A DNA stretch of 64,000 nt from the NCBI RefSeq assembly GCF_958450345.1, contig NC_088780.1, positions 105,598,226 through 105,662,225 of the forward strand, read 5' to 3'. The stretch comes from Calliphora vicina. Lineage: Eukaryota > Arthropoda > Insecta > Diptera > Calliphoridae. A program made the translations under genes and the position numbers. The notes beneath the pieces were generated by a model. It did no database searches. It was not told the origin of the DNA and saw nothing but the letters and a program-made list of their open reading frames with translations. How positions within the stretch are numbered: position 1 is the first letter of the stretch; every line of letters starts with the position of its first letter. Shown here in pieces: positions 34,240-44,609 of this stretch.

Positions 34240-34745
34240 TCCAAGGACTACAGACCTAGTAGTCTATAGGATTCACTTCTGAAAATCCTGGGGGACTGAT
34301 TGATGATCATCTGTGAATATCGACCTATTATCCGCCTGTCAACATTCTATATGAAGCAAAAATCTTCTGAGACTGCGCTTCACTGTGTGAGCCCTATTGA
34401 ACGGACTCAAGAGCATGTGGAATATACATTGATGGCTTTCTTGGATATAGAGGAGACCTTCAACAATGTTACCCCGGGAGTAATAATATATGATCTACAG
34501 GAACTTGGTATCGATCAGTCCACTATCGCCTCCATAGATTTATTTTCTAACCTGAAATCTACTATGGGTGCAAATACTATCCACAGGATGATAAACTGGG
34601 TAAGATGACGACGATGTTTACGTGGTAGTGTCTGGACACTATCTCGAAACGAATGGACATATCAATCCGGCCACTCACTGCCTGAAGCATCAAGAGTAGA
34701 CTTAGGTTGAAATCCGGGAAAACTGATCATGTACTATTTTCAAAC
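34240..34745 (+). pseudogene. Non-LTR reverse transcriptase fragment (I/R1-like)
   Basis: The plus strand reads ..KDYRP.S...., then KQKSSETALHCVSPIERTQE and HVEYTLMAFLDIEETFNNVT. The block AFLDIExxFNNV is RT motif A with the catalytic Asp (usual AFLDIEGAFNNV). Then PGVIIYDLQELGIDQSTIAS and MGANTIHRMINWVR follow. After this the frame jumps to VSGHYLET-like and ASRVDLG..PGKT-like sequence from beyond motif C. The FADD box itself is damaged (DDDVYV). Dead. Confidence 0.8.
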
Positions 34746-34749
34746 ACGT

Positions 34750-34935
34750 ACAAGATCTCCAAGGATCCATTACGATAACCGGAAGCGTAGGAGATCGTAA
34801 GCTAAGTCCGGCCACCAGCCGAAGCGACACCAAATTGGTGGTAGCAAAATGATATTATCTATTATGAACTTCTGACCAGACTATTAAAGGAAACCTTTAC
34901 GGCTATAATAAGAAGCCTAACATGAAACCGTAATA
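34750..34935 (+). pseudogene. Mariner transposase scrap
   Basis: 'accggaagcgtaggagatcg', 'aagtccggccacc' and 'catgaaaccgtaatattcc' align with 11615-11840 of the better mariner relic (ccgaagcgtaagagatcgta ... catgaaaccgtaatattcc) with internal deletions. It sits directly after the reverse transcriptase fragment. Confidence 0.7.
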
Positions 34936-34936
34936 T

Positions 34937-34977
34937 TCCATTTATGACAACTCTCGGCCATTTATGACAACTCTCGT
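34937..34977. repeat. Tandem duplication of 19-20 bases
   Basis: 'catttatgacaactctcg' occurs twice in a row. A slippage duplication, just beyond the mariner scrap. Confidence 0.8.
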
Positions 34978-34989
34978 TTGCGATACCTG

Positions 34990-35760
34990 TTAAAAAGTAT
35001 TTAGGGACACTAAAGATACAACTGACTCTACGCTAGATTACCTGGGATGTGTAAAATGATCAATGACCAACGTTTCATGTATTACGTTTCAAATAACCTT
35101 CTAAATATTGACTTACGATATAATATTTATTAAGTATTACAATATCTAATCCCAATTATATAATTAAATAAAATAATAACGCAAAAATAAATAATTTTAA
35201 ATCATTAGACAAAACGATAATAAAATATTTTTTTTTATATTTTTCAACGAATTTCTAATATTTAAAGTGCATGTTTTAATCTACACACTTTTGAAACAGC
35301 ATAATTAGCAATTATCGTATTTAGACCAAGGTTGTTTGTTGTCTAATACTCTTCTTATGTACAATTAAACATAATAGATACATACTAGTATTGTTAAAAA
35401 AATAATAAAAGAAATGTTTACAATAAACTATGTATTTAACATTTCCTTTTTCCTGTTTTAAATTGTATGTTTTTTGTGTTCGTTTTTTTACTTTTTATTA
35501 AGTATTCTACTAATCCACTAACCATAAAACCTACATTGCTTAGAAATATTCTCTAAATTCTATTAACATTACGAGCATTTGTTTTATGTTATTTCCATTT
35601 AATTTTCATTTTATACAACGCACTATGGTTTCAAATCGAATTTGTATGGCCTAAATTAAAATAATCATGTCAGAGCTTTTAGTTTCAGCACATTTAATGT
35701 CCATGGCATATAAACAAATTTAAACAAAAAATTATCAATTGGACCACGCCCACTAAATGG
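34990..35760. other. No feature recognised
   Basis: A+T-rich sequence with no supported ORF, splice signals or repeat ends. Confidence 0.4.
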
Positions 35761-35774
35761 AAAGGTATCCAAAC

Positions 35775-36280
35775 CAGAGTATGAAAACAAACAAAACATT
35801 TCGCAAACGTTTGCAAAATGTACAAAACAAATCAAAATTTGTATATTGTATTGTACATGAGCAAAAACAAAACAAAAACTTTTCAAGTGACAAAGTGAGA
35901 AATGAAACGATTAGCTTTTCACTCATCTTCATTATTTAATTTACCGTTACAATCGTACATTTGAGTACAAAACAGATAGAGAAACGTATTTTTTATTCGT
36001 TTTGTTTTTTTTTTTGTACTGTGTTCTCTATTATTATGAGTAAATCAATTACCAAACGTTTGTTAAACGTTTTTTATCATGTTTCAATATTGTTCTTACT
36101 CTTTTCTTTTCTAGCTGCGTACGTTTATATTAATGTACAGTTTGCGCTCATGAGCAAAAACAATACAAAACATAATGGGACAATCATTCTCATTGTATGT
36201 GTTTGGTTTTTGTTTTACTCACTGAAAAGAACAAAACAAAACGATAGCAAACGTTTCGATTTGTTTATTTCCGTACTCTG
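35775..36280. mobile_element. Non-autonomous hAT element with a perfect 8-bp duplication
   Basis: The 8 bases before it (35767-35774) and after it (36281-36288) are both ATCCAAAC. Its ends are CAGAGTATGAAAACAAACAA and (reversed) CAGAGTACGGAAATAAACAA, fitting the hAT terminal pattern (C/T)A(A/G)NG. Both subterminal regions carry several copies of 'aaacgttt'/'gcaaacgtttgc', likely transposase-binding repeats. At 506 bp with no ATG-initiated long frame it encodes no transposase. Confidence 0.93.
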
Positions 36281-36333
36281 ATCCAAACTGAACTATTTTT
36301 TTATATGTAAAAGAAAATTATGTACATTTTGTT

Positions 36334-36687
36334 TTATTTGATTGATTTTTTTTTAATAATCAGATTTTTATTGATTTTTTGATTTGTCCAATCCGAAAGC
36401 ATTTCGGTACTGGTAATCAAAAATTGTGCTAAAATAAAATGACAGACAATTGTGGGAGTTTGCTGAAAAGTGCTGGCGTGATATGAATATACACTCAAAA
36501 TACACACTTTGACGAACACTTCCACATTTAAACTTCCATGCAAGTTCGTGCCCAAGCACAACTTTTGGTCCACGGAACTTATAGGCGAGACTACAAAACT
36601 ACATAATCACAATATCAAGAATTACTCAACAAAAATAAAATTCTAACATATGCCATGCAACTACTTACCTTGGGCTACATTTGCCAT
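36334..36687 (-). CDS. Candidate two-exon gene or alternative first exon, unknown product
   Basis: Minus strand. Exon 1 has an A-rich leader and CAAAAATGGC, a near-ideal fly start context (ATG at 36687-36685, in-frame TAA upstream), giving MANVAQ and one base before donor GTAAGT at 36668. A 78-base intron ends GTTTTGTAG. Exon 2 starts at 36590 and continues in frame as VSPISSVDQKLCLGTNLHGS to a TAA at 36334: 91 codons in total, with AATAAA signals near the end. I do not recognise the product; there is no domain, signal peptide or membrane segment I would defend. Phase 1 at the donor would also fit Skeletor exon a at 9556, so exon 1 could instead be a distant Skeletor start. It lies just right of the hAT insertion. 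Confidence 0.4.
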
Positions 36688-36689
36688 TT

Positions 36690-37120
36690 TTGAAATACTT
36701 TATAACTTTATTTTTTAAGGTTTGCTCTGTTTTTTTTTAATATATTTTCTTGATTGCTTGGAGTGTTGTCTTTAAAAAAATAAATTAATTTTTAACAATT
36801 TTAAAATTTTTTTTTGGAATTTTTGCCAAAAAAAATCGATTTGGGACCATAGTGCAACGTAGAACAATAATGAACAAAAAAACAAAATAAACAAAAATAA
36901 AATAAAAATGTTTAATTATATGTGCATACAAATATAGATTTTTGAATGTGGCTGGCTGACTGGCTGACTGTTTTAACACAGACACGTTTTTGTTTGCATT
37001 CAAATGTACGCGTGTGCAACTTGTTTCAAAATGTGATTCCACAAAAAAAAACGAAACTACTAACTACGAATCCAACAATAAATACAGCAACTAAAAAAAA
37101 TTAATAAAAAAAACCTGGAA
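36690..37120 (-). promoter_or_regulatory. Probable leader/promoter region of the candidate gene
   Basis: The minus strand upstream of the ATG has fly 5'-UTR style sequence (AAAGACAACACTCCAAGC, AATCAAGAAAAT, AACAGAGCAAACC). Further up is a GC-richer segment with CAGTCAGCCAGTCAGCCAGC and ACACGCGTACATTTG. No clear TATA or initiator pair can be fixed. Confidence 0.3.
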
Positions 37121-37576
37121 ATATTAATAATTTGCATACATGTGTATCAAAGTGTATAAATTGATCAGTTGCTGAACGAAAATATTCACGTTGAAAAAAA
37201 ATTTGAAGAAAATCTTTAAAAATGTTTTGATACTAGTTATTTATTTACCCAGCTGTTCTAGTGAGTGTTTCCGAACTAATTATTTTACATAACACTTGTC
37301 ACTAAATTATCTAAGTGACATGTTATTTTTACTTGTGAGTATCCTAAAAGGAAGTTAATTGAGCCTACATAGATTAAAAATTCTCTCAAGAGGCATGCAC
37401 AACCACTATATAGGAAATGTGAGCAAGTGTCACTGCTATTATAGGCTGTTTATGGAATTCCGAAATTGTATTTGAGACAATTTTGAAAATTCACATTTGC
37501 AATTTTGAAGGGCATGTCTCTGGCCTATTTGACCAAAAACCATCTCAGAACTTGACTTATAGTCTCTATCAGCACA

Positions 37577-37673
37577 ATTATGAATAAAAATTCCCCGGGA
37601 GTTTTTTCCCTTTTCCCATTTTTCCTATTCAAATTCAATGGGAAAAAACTCCCGGGGAATTTTTTATTCATAA
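37577..37673. repeat. Strong 33-35 bp hairpin
   Basis: 'attatgaataaaaattcccc' plus 'gggagttttttccc' pairs with 'gggaaaaaactccc' plus 'ggggaattttttattcataa' around a short loop of about 25 bases. Nearly perfect. It is probably a short MITE; the ends have no obvious duplication. Confidence 0.75.
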
Positions 37674-37679
37674 TTGGGC

Positions 37680-38285
37680 TGTATAAATATTGCAAAGAGA
37701 CAGTCAGCGAAAAACATTCACCTCCATACATCCCTAACTGTTCACTTATGTGTCCTAGTCCTAGGACGAAATTAAATGTCAGTCCTCTATAAAAGAAAGC
37801 GTGAACTCAACGTTTCACCTTGGAGAGAACAAAAAAAACTTGGAGCCATTTGTGTAGGAGTAAAGAGAGAAAATCAATATAATCTCTTTAACAGAACCGT
37901 CAAATCTAACTGTATTGAATTGACATTATAACAAATTCACAATTGACCCTCTTATAAATATTTACAGTGCTTTAATGTATAGATGTATTTTCATATTATT
38001 TCAGTTGAATATTCACAAACCTAAATGCATTTAATGATTATACAAACACATTTTTTTAATAGTTACTAAAATACATACAACATTTTTGTTTGAGTAATTA
38101 TGAAAAGGCCACAGTGGCATCTATATAAGCATGCATATTAATATAAAGCACAGTGGGTAGGCTATCAAATGAAATTAGTAGACTTTTGTTCAAATATACA
38201 TTAGGGTGTGTTCAAGGTAGGGCAAGGTAAAATAATAAGTATGAGACTAGACCTAAAAACTAAAAAAAATGTTGGATATCTCTTG
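37680..38285. other. No feature recognised
   Basis: A+T-rich sequence without supported coding or paired repeats. Confidence 0.35.
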
Positions 38286-38289
38286 TTTT

Positions 38290-38560
38290 TTGCTATATAT
38301 ATAAAAATGGATGTTTGTATATACATATGTATGTATGTTCCGAATGAACTCAAAAACGACTAGACCGATTTTTGATTTTCGGTCTGTGGGCGGAGGGGCG
38401 TATAAAAATCAAATTTGTACATTATACCGCTAATACCATCATAATCTATATATATATAAAAATGAAATGGTCCATGTATGTAAAGTCATCACGTGAGAAA
38501 GGCTGAAGCGATTTGGATGATTTTTTTTTATTCGATTCGAAATTTTCAGCGGATGGTTTG
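38290..38560 (+). repeat. Two Helitron-like 5' end fragments
   Basis: Both 'ctatatatataaaaatggatg' (near 38293) and 'tctatatatatataaaaatg' (near 38445) are followed within 60-80 bases by 'ac/ctgaagcgatttggatgat' or 'gactagaccgatttttgatt'. This is the pattern at the start of the Helitron at 42806 (tctatattaatatataaatg ... ctgaaccgattttattg). Neither has a preserved 3' end. Confidence 0.5.
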
Positions 38561-39419
38561 TAAAGAAAAAAAATTAAAAAATTCATATGTCTACATTGTC
38601 CTTTTTACGTGGCAAATTAATGTTATTTGCAGGCAAACATACTTTTTATGAATTTCTATGTTAGGTAAATTCTCTGCGAGTTGTTAAGTTTTCCCTAATT
38701 AATTTGCCAATTAAAAAACATAAGGTAGACAGGGAATTTTGTCTACTTTTCAAAAATACATATAACTTTTTACAACTAAAAAAATCATGGAATACTTTTT
38801 TGAAAAATATGACAAACAATTTTTTTTTGGAGTTTTTGCAAAGATACAAATATTTTAATTTGAAATAAAATTTTTATTATTGAATATTTTTTAACAAAAT
38901 TTTACAGTAATATAGATTTTTCGATTTAAAATGAAAAACTGAACATCAGGAATCAGGAATCCCGCAATTCCCAAAAATGGGATTTTTTAGTTTTTAAGCT
39001 ATAATATCCATACCAGGGTCGGGGTTATCGGAACCCTTTACAAAATAATTAAGAACATATTGGGCCATGTAAAATGGGTTATTATATTTTGATATCTTTG
39101 AGAATTTTTGCACTAAAGTTGAATTTTACATAAAAAATAGGCGTTCTTTTAATGGACCTGGTCCCCTCGGTATTAAAAATTTTCAATTTTTTTTAATTTA
39201 AAACATTCAATGTAAAGTTAGCTTTTTAAAAAGTACAAATTCTTTATACATCCTTTTTTAGATAACTTAAAAAGAATAATAGTACTTTTTTCCCAAAAAA
39301 TAGCGCATGTAACTTTGGACTCAGTCATGATTTTTAAACAATTCTTTCTATATTTCATACATAAATTTATTGTTAGTCCAACAAAAGAAAAATGGAGAAA
39401 ATCGGGAAATATTTGGATC

Positions 39420-39790
39420 CGCTGTTATCAAAAAAACTGGAGTAGGGTGGGTAAAAATGATGAAAATTTAATTTTCAAATGCGAATATCTCCTAAGTTAT
39501 AAGAGATAATTGATAGCTACGACGAAGTTTTTTGTAGTGCTCGACGAAAAGATTCTATATATGTGATCGTTTGAAATCGGAACACAGCCGAAGAAATAGG
39601 ATCGTTTTAAAAATTGAACATACCCGAGGTGTCCTACTTTTGGCCGCACCCCCGGTGAGCTCATGCGGTCAAAATTCAAAATTCTGTGCGCATGTCAAAT
39701 TTCATTCAAATCGGACTATGGGTTTAGAAGTTACAGATTTATTTCCCTCTTTTTTTCTCATACCACTGTGCAATGTAGAATTTAGATACG
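39420..39790. repeat. Dispersed repeat, copy also at 46480-46680
   Basis: The two share 'atacccgaggtg(t/a)cc(t/c)act', 'ttggccc/ttggccgcacccc', 'tcaaatttcattcaaatcgg'-type phrases and '(g/c)gtttagaagtt' with 'atatttatttcc'. No ORF; family unknown. Confidence 0.6.
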
Positions 39791-39799
39791 TTTAATTGA

Positions 39800-41980
39800 T
39801 TACGATGTCTTTTAATTGCATCGGTGAATCAATTAACATAAAACTGACAGTTTTTCATACTACATATTTACTAATAGAAAACCCACTGTGCATAAGTACA
39901 TGCACATGCATGTAACTGTATGTAATAATGAAGTCAGATGGGATTGGTTTGATAGTGTAGTAGTTAGTATCCACTTTTTTCTTCTGTTATATACCAGTAT
40001 ATTTATATTATTTTTTGTTTGTTTAATACTTTTTTTTTTAATAAATATTTTGCAATGTTAAACAATAGTAATGCACAAAAAACTTGATTATTGCACTTGC
40101 AGTTATAAATATAAATAATTGTTGTTGTTATTCAAATAATAATAATAATCGAATAATGTGTTCGATTAATGTTGGGTTATAAAAGATTTGCATAAGTTGT
40201 TGCTGTTGTTATTATTATAATTATTGCAGTCATGTGGTTATGTTTCAATGACAAAATTATTTTAAATCTACAAAAAAAAGTATGTACTACTATAATATTC
40301 ATTCTATTAAGGAAATAAACTATTTATACAACATTTAGAATGTTTGCAGGGGGGTTCCCCTTTTTTTCTCTAAGAAATATTGACATTAAATTTAAATTTT
40401 ACCCTCAAATTATAACAAACACAAAATGCAATGTCATTTTTTAGCATTTACTTTGGTATTTCTTTAATTCAAATTTAATTATGTATCCCACGTTTTACTG
40501 GGTTTTATCTTCAAATAATACTCCATTTGTGTTAATTTTAATTTAAATTTTTGTTGTCTACTTTTTGCAAAATTTCAAAACTCGTTTATCATGGCTCTGG
40601 GCGATTTTTAATATCCATTTTATTTTAAGAAAAAACCAAAGTTTATTTAAAACAAAAAACAATGTTTATTTTTGAATAAACTAAACAAAAAAGTTTATTT
40701 TGTATTTATACAAGCGCGGTATTTTACTTTTATTTTAACAAATTTTAAAATTCGTTTTTTGTATTTATTTAACCACGCGAAGATCAAGATCATGACAATT
40801 GTTAAACTTAAAAAAGATTACGTAATAATTTGTTTAATGCTTTTTAATATTGCTGAATTGTGAAAGAAAACAAAAACAAGTCTTCAATAAATTTTGCAAT
40901 TATTTATACATAGATTTTATTTATTTCTTAAATATCACGCTTAATTATTATAATTATTTAGAATTCTACGTATAAATTTTAAATGCTTTTAGCAATTTAT
41001 GAAAACAACTTTGTTGTATTGCTGTCAATTAAACAAATAACAACAATAATTGAAAGATTTGATACGTTTTACAATGTATGATTTGCATAGTTTAACCAAA
41101 AATTACTTAATTATTCTGAATTAAAAAATTAAGTTAAATTTCAATTAAATTTGTCGTAAAAGAGTGTTAAAGCAAACCCTATATTTTGCAGCAAACAATG
41201 AATGATTCGTTTAAAGGAATAGCTGGAATTTAAATTATACAAGAATGATTTCAGAGTAAAATACAACTGTTCTCAACTTGATCAGAATTCCCATCGTAGC
41301 AAAATAGAAATGTTCCAATTCAATGTCCTATAGGTCAAACCTTTCATGTAAGATAGACGAGCTCATGAAGATCATTCGTATTATGTCAATGCAAGACTAT
41401 GACATATTTAATGATCTACTTCTTGTAGTGTCCGATTGAAATTGAACTGAATATTGGCCCTATATCAAAACTTGTTCAATGTATCACCAAAATTTTAAAA
41501 ATGTAATGCTCTAAATATAACTTTTTTTTACCAATTCCATTCTATTTCTTAATCTTAAACAGAAAATTCTGTTTTCGATGGATTTAAAATACCTATTGGC
41601 TTATGTAGAAATTGTTCAATAACATACAAGTTTTTAGTATGATTTTATATACATTTGTCTCTACCAAAATTGCATAATCTATATTCTAAGCTTTTAAATG
41701 GTTTGGTTGGCCGATATATTTGCTCGAGTAACTTTTTGTTGTCGTGTTGAAATAATTTTATTAAACACCACATTGATGTGGTTGTTGCCCAGTGAAACAA
41801 TGCTCATTAATAATGGCCAGCGCAGAGATATGCCTCTTAGTCATTGTATTAATGAGCTACTATGACCTATATTCAGTGTGACCATAGTTGCCTGGCAATC
41901 CTGCAATCATTCCTTGTAACCCATCTCATATTTGCCAAATCTTAAGTCTCACGCCAAAATCTAAATAAGCAAAAGAGTTC
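39800..41980. other. No gene recognised
   Basis: A+T-rich sequence with an ATA/AAT trinucleotide run near 40136-40150 and poly-T tracts. No supported exon or transposon end. Confidence 0.4.
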
Positions 41981-41999
41981 TGCCTTCTAAATATGTTGG

Positions 42000-42468
42000 A
42001 ACCATGAAGAGCCCAAAGTCTAAGTTAGCTAAAGTTCGGGTGTATACACATGCAATCCATTCAATTTTGTAAATCCCATAAGTTAGTGGCTGACCTTAAA
42101 TATCACAGTATAACGCTGTGCCCTGGAACCCTAATAATCGTTTATAAATCTGCTCGGCCATCTCACCAACAGTTGAGGTTTGTTTTTATCCTCAGAAACT
42201 CAACTGTAATTAAAGATATTCCCGACAATTATGGATACGATATGTAATACCAGCCAGTTGCTTATACAACATGCAATCCCAGCCAGTCCGCAAGTTCCTT
42301 TAACTCCAGAAAAATACTACTACTGATGCAGAGTCTTGTTATACATAGTGTGATTGAGATTACTGGAATATACTTGATAATCCACATGGATGGTATAAGC
42401 AGATGATCCATTCTAAACATTTAATACCAAAAATATTACAACGACCGCAGGCCTAGTAGTATATTTAG
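42000..42468 (-). pseudogene. Retrotransposon RNase H fragment, tandem copy A (left part)
   Basis: Parallels copy B (44166-44600) through 'tgccctggaaccctaataatcgtttataaatctgctcggccatctc' and 'acatgcaatcccagccagtccgcaagttcctttaa'. Copy A is cut at 42468 by the hAT element and resumes at 44083. Frames are more broken than in copy B. Confidence 0.75.
42461..42468. repeat. hAT target duplication, left copy
   Basis: ATATTTAG, repeated exactly at 44075-44082. Copy B of the retrotransposon fragment carries a single ATATTTAG at the equivalent site. Confidence 0.93.
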
Positions 42469-44074
42469 TAGGGTATTCGAATTATTCGATATTTCTCTTA
42501 TTCGAATAAAACGAATAACTCGAATAAGAGATTTTAACTTATTCGAATAATTCGATCACACGTTTAAAATTAATCGAATTATTCGAATAACTTAAATTTT
42601 TTTAAAAAAGTAAAGAATGAAGTTTTGGTTACGGTTTTTTAATATTTTATTGTTAAAGAAAAACAAAAAATAACGTTAAAGTTAACAATTAAAGTATTGA
42701 TAATGTTAAAAAACATTCGAAAACAAAGTCCATCATTAAATTTTCAACAGAAATATTCTACAAAACAATTGACTAGCAAACCCTTTAGTTTCCGTTTTGG
42801 AGCTATCTATATTAATATATAAATGTCTTTGTAAGTTTGTTTGTTTGTTTGATCATCACGCCTAAACGGCTGAACCGATTTTATTGAAATTTGGAACGTA
42901 GATAGATCCTTACTGGGAAGCGTCAATAGGCTATATATTTTTTATTTTACTACGACAGGGGTGCGCACAGAGAAGCGCACCGGGTCAAGCTAGTGCTTTA
43001 ATAAATTTGAGCTAGTTGGACATGATCCAGAATTCAAATACAATATAAATGTATTAAGAACTTTTTTATGTCGTTCATTAATTCTGGTTTTAAATTGAGT
43101 CTAATTCTTTAGTAAATTAATTATTCACTATTTCTAAACTATTTATAACAAATTCAACGTTGCCGAATCTTTGCTTAATAAAGTGGTCTTGGGGAATTCC
43201 ACAATAAAGGGAATCTGTCCAAAGTTTGATATCATTGTCAGTGAACGTGGCTAATTCGAAGTCAGGCAGGGCATGATTGACGCATTTTCAAATACGAAAA
43301 AAGTTATTACCATGTTAGACAAGGATGTTCAACGGTGTTCAAAATCATGTAGAAGACGAACTCCATGCTTTTCTTGTAACAAAACGTTGGTTTGCAATAT
43401 TTGTGTTTATCATTCGATTTATTAATTATTTTGCAACACTTACGTACGCGGTTAATAACATCATTTATATACATATATTTTAAGATCAAGCCATTCAACT
43501 ATTTCAATATAATCATTATAAATGTCATCCTCAATATCACTTTCGACGACCGTTTCAAAATCACATTCTCCATTACATTCAACTCCAATTTAATCTAAGT
43601 TAAAATTTTGATTATTAAATTCGATTTTTCTAATATTTCGCCAGCTAAATAACAAATATTTTATTCCGTACCTTTTATTTTCATTGGTTCAAGTCCTAAA
43701 TTAAAAATTTTGAAAGATTTGTTTTTAGAATTGTAACTTACAATACATAAATATTAGTATTTATAGAAGGAGCTATCGGAACACTCATCTACAGTGATCG
43801 AAAGTCCCTTTCTCTTTCGTCATTTGTCGAATTTCAGAAACAATACAATTTTTGTGAGTCATTAGTACTTATTTGAATTTGAAATTATGAAAAATTTTAA
43901 GCAATTTAATAAATTTAAATATATATAAACATTTATTCCTTTTATTCGATTATTCTACATAAAATTGTTCGAATTATTCGTTATTCGAAAATGGCCATTT
44001 TTAAAATGTTCGAATAATTATTCCTAAGAAATTATTCGATTAATCGAACGATCATTAGTCGAATGAATACCCTA
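42469..44074. mobile_element. hAT-like element with TAGGGTATTCG ends
   Basis: Begins TAGGGTATTCG and ends with its approximate complement (GAATACCCTA), fitting the (C/T)A(A/G)NG rule, with perfect 8-bp ATATTTAG duplications. Both subterminal regions are full of 'attcgaataa'-type short palindromes. The 1.6-kb interior has no transposase frame and contains the Helitron at 42806-42993. A related end lies at about 49462-49471. Confidence 0.93.
42806..42993 (+). mobile_element. Small non-autonomous Helitron
   Basis: Starts with TC (TCTATATTAATATATAAATG) after an A and ends CTAG before a T, as Helitrons insert between A and T. A perfect 7-bp hairpin, GGTGCGC-acagagaa-GCGCACC, lies 8 bases before the CTAG. 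No terminal inverted repeats and no target duplication, as expected. At 188 bp it encodes nothing and would need a Rep/Helicase supplied elsewhere. Confidence 0.85.
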
Positions 44075-44600
44075 ATATTTAGTCAATTTGAGATAAGGAA
44101 TAGTAACATATCTAGATTAAAAACGTTATTCAGACAAACAATTGTGTATTCAATGAACGATATTTGGAGCCTGTTTAACTGAGTGCCCCGGAACCCTAAC
44201 GATCGTTTATAAATCTGCTCCACCATCTCTTTAAAATATGAGTAACAGTTCAGGGTTGTTTTTATCCTCAAAAATTCAATATTCATTAAATATATTCCCG
44301 ACAGTTGTGGAGACAACATGCAATCCCAGCCAGTCCGCAAGTTCCTTTAACGCTAGAATCTCTGCTTGAAAAATACTACTACTGATGCGAAGTATTATTG
44401 GGATTACTTCAATATACTTAATAACCCACACGATCATGCAACGTGGAGCCAAGCTTACCGTGATGGTATCTGGGTCATCCATTCTAAATTTTTAATACTA
44501 CAAAAAATTACAACGACCTCAGATCTAGCAGTATATTTAGTCAATTCGAGGTTATAGTGCTATAAAGAATTACATTGTAGATTCAATGAACGATATTTGT
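44075..44600 (-). pseudogene. Retrotransposon RNase H fragment: end of copy A and all of copy B
   Basis: 44083 to about 44165 completes copy A and ends in 'attcaatgaacgatatttgg'. Copy B follows directly and ends in the same phrase near 44580, so the two are a direct tandem repeat of roughly 420-480 bases. On the minus strand copy B encodes SSSIFQAEILALKELADWL, then TVGNIF, the RNase H signature (xSxFQAEILAIKxAADWL) with its catalytic Glu. An I/Loa/R1-like element is likely. Stops surround it. Confidence 0.8.
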
Positions 44601-44609
44601 AGCCAGGCA

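Noticed and set aside
35961..36281. 106-codon hydrophobic plus-strand frame
   Set aside because: Starts with TTG, lies wholly inside the non-autonomous hAT element and reads through its palindromic A+T-rich sequence.
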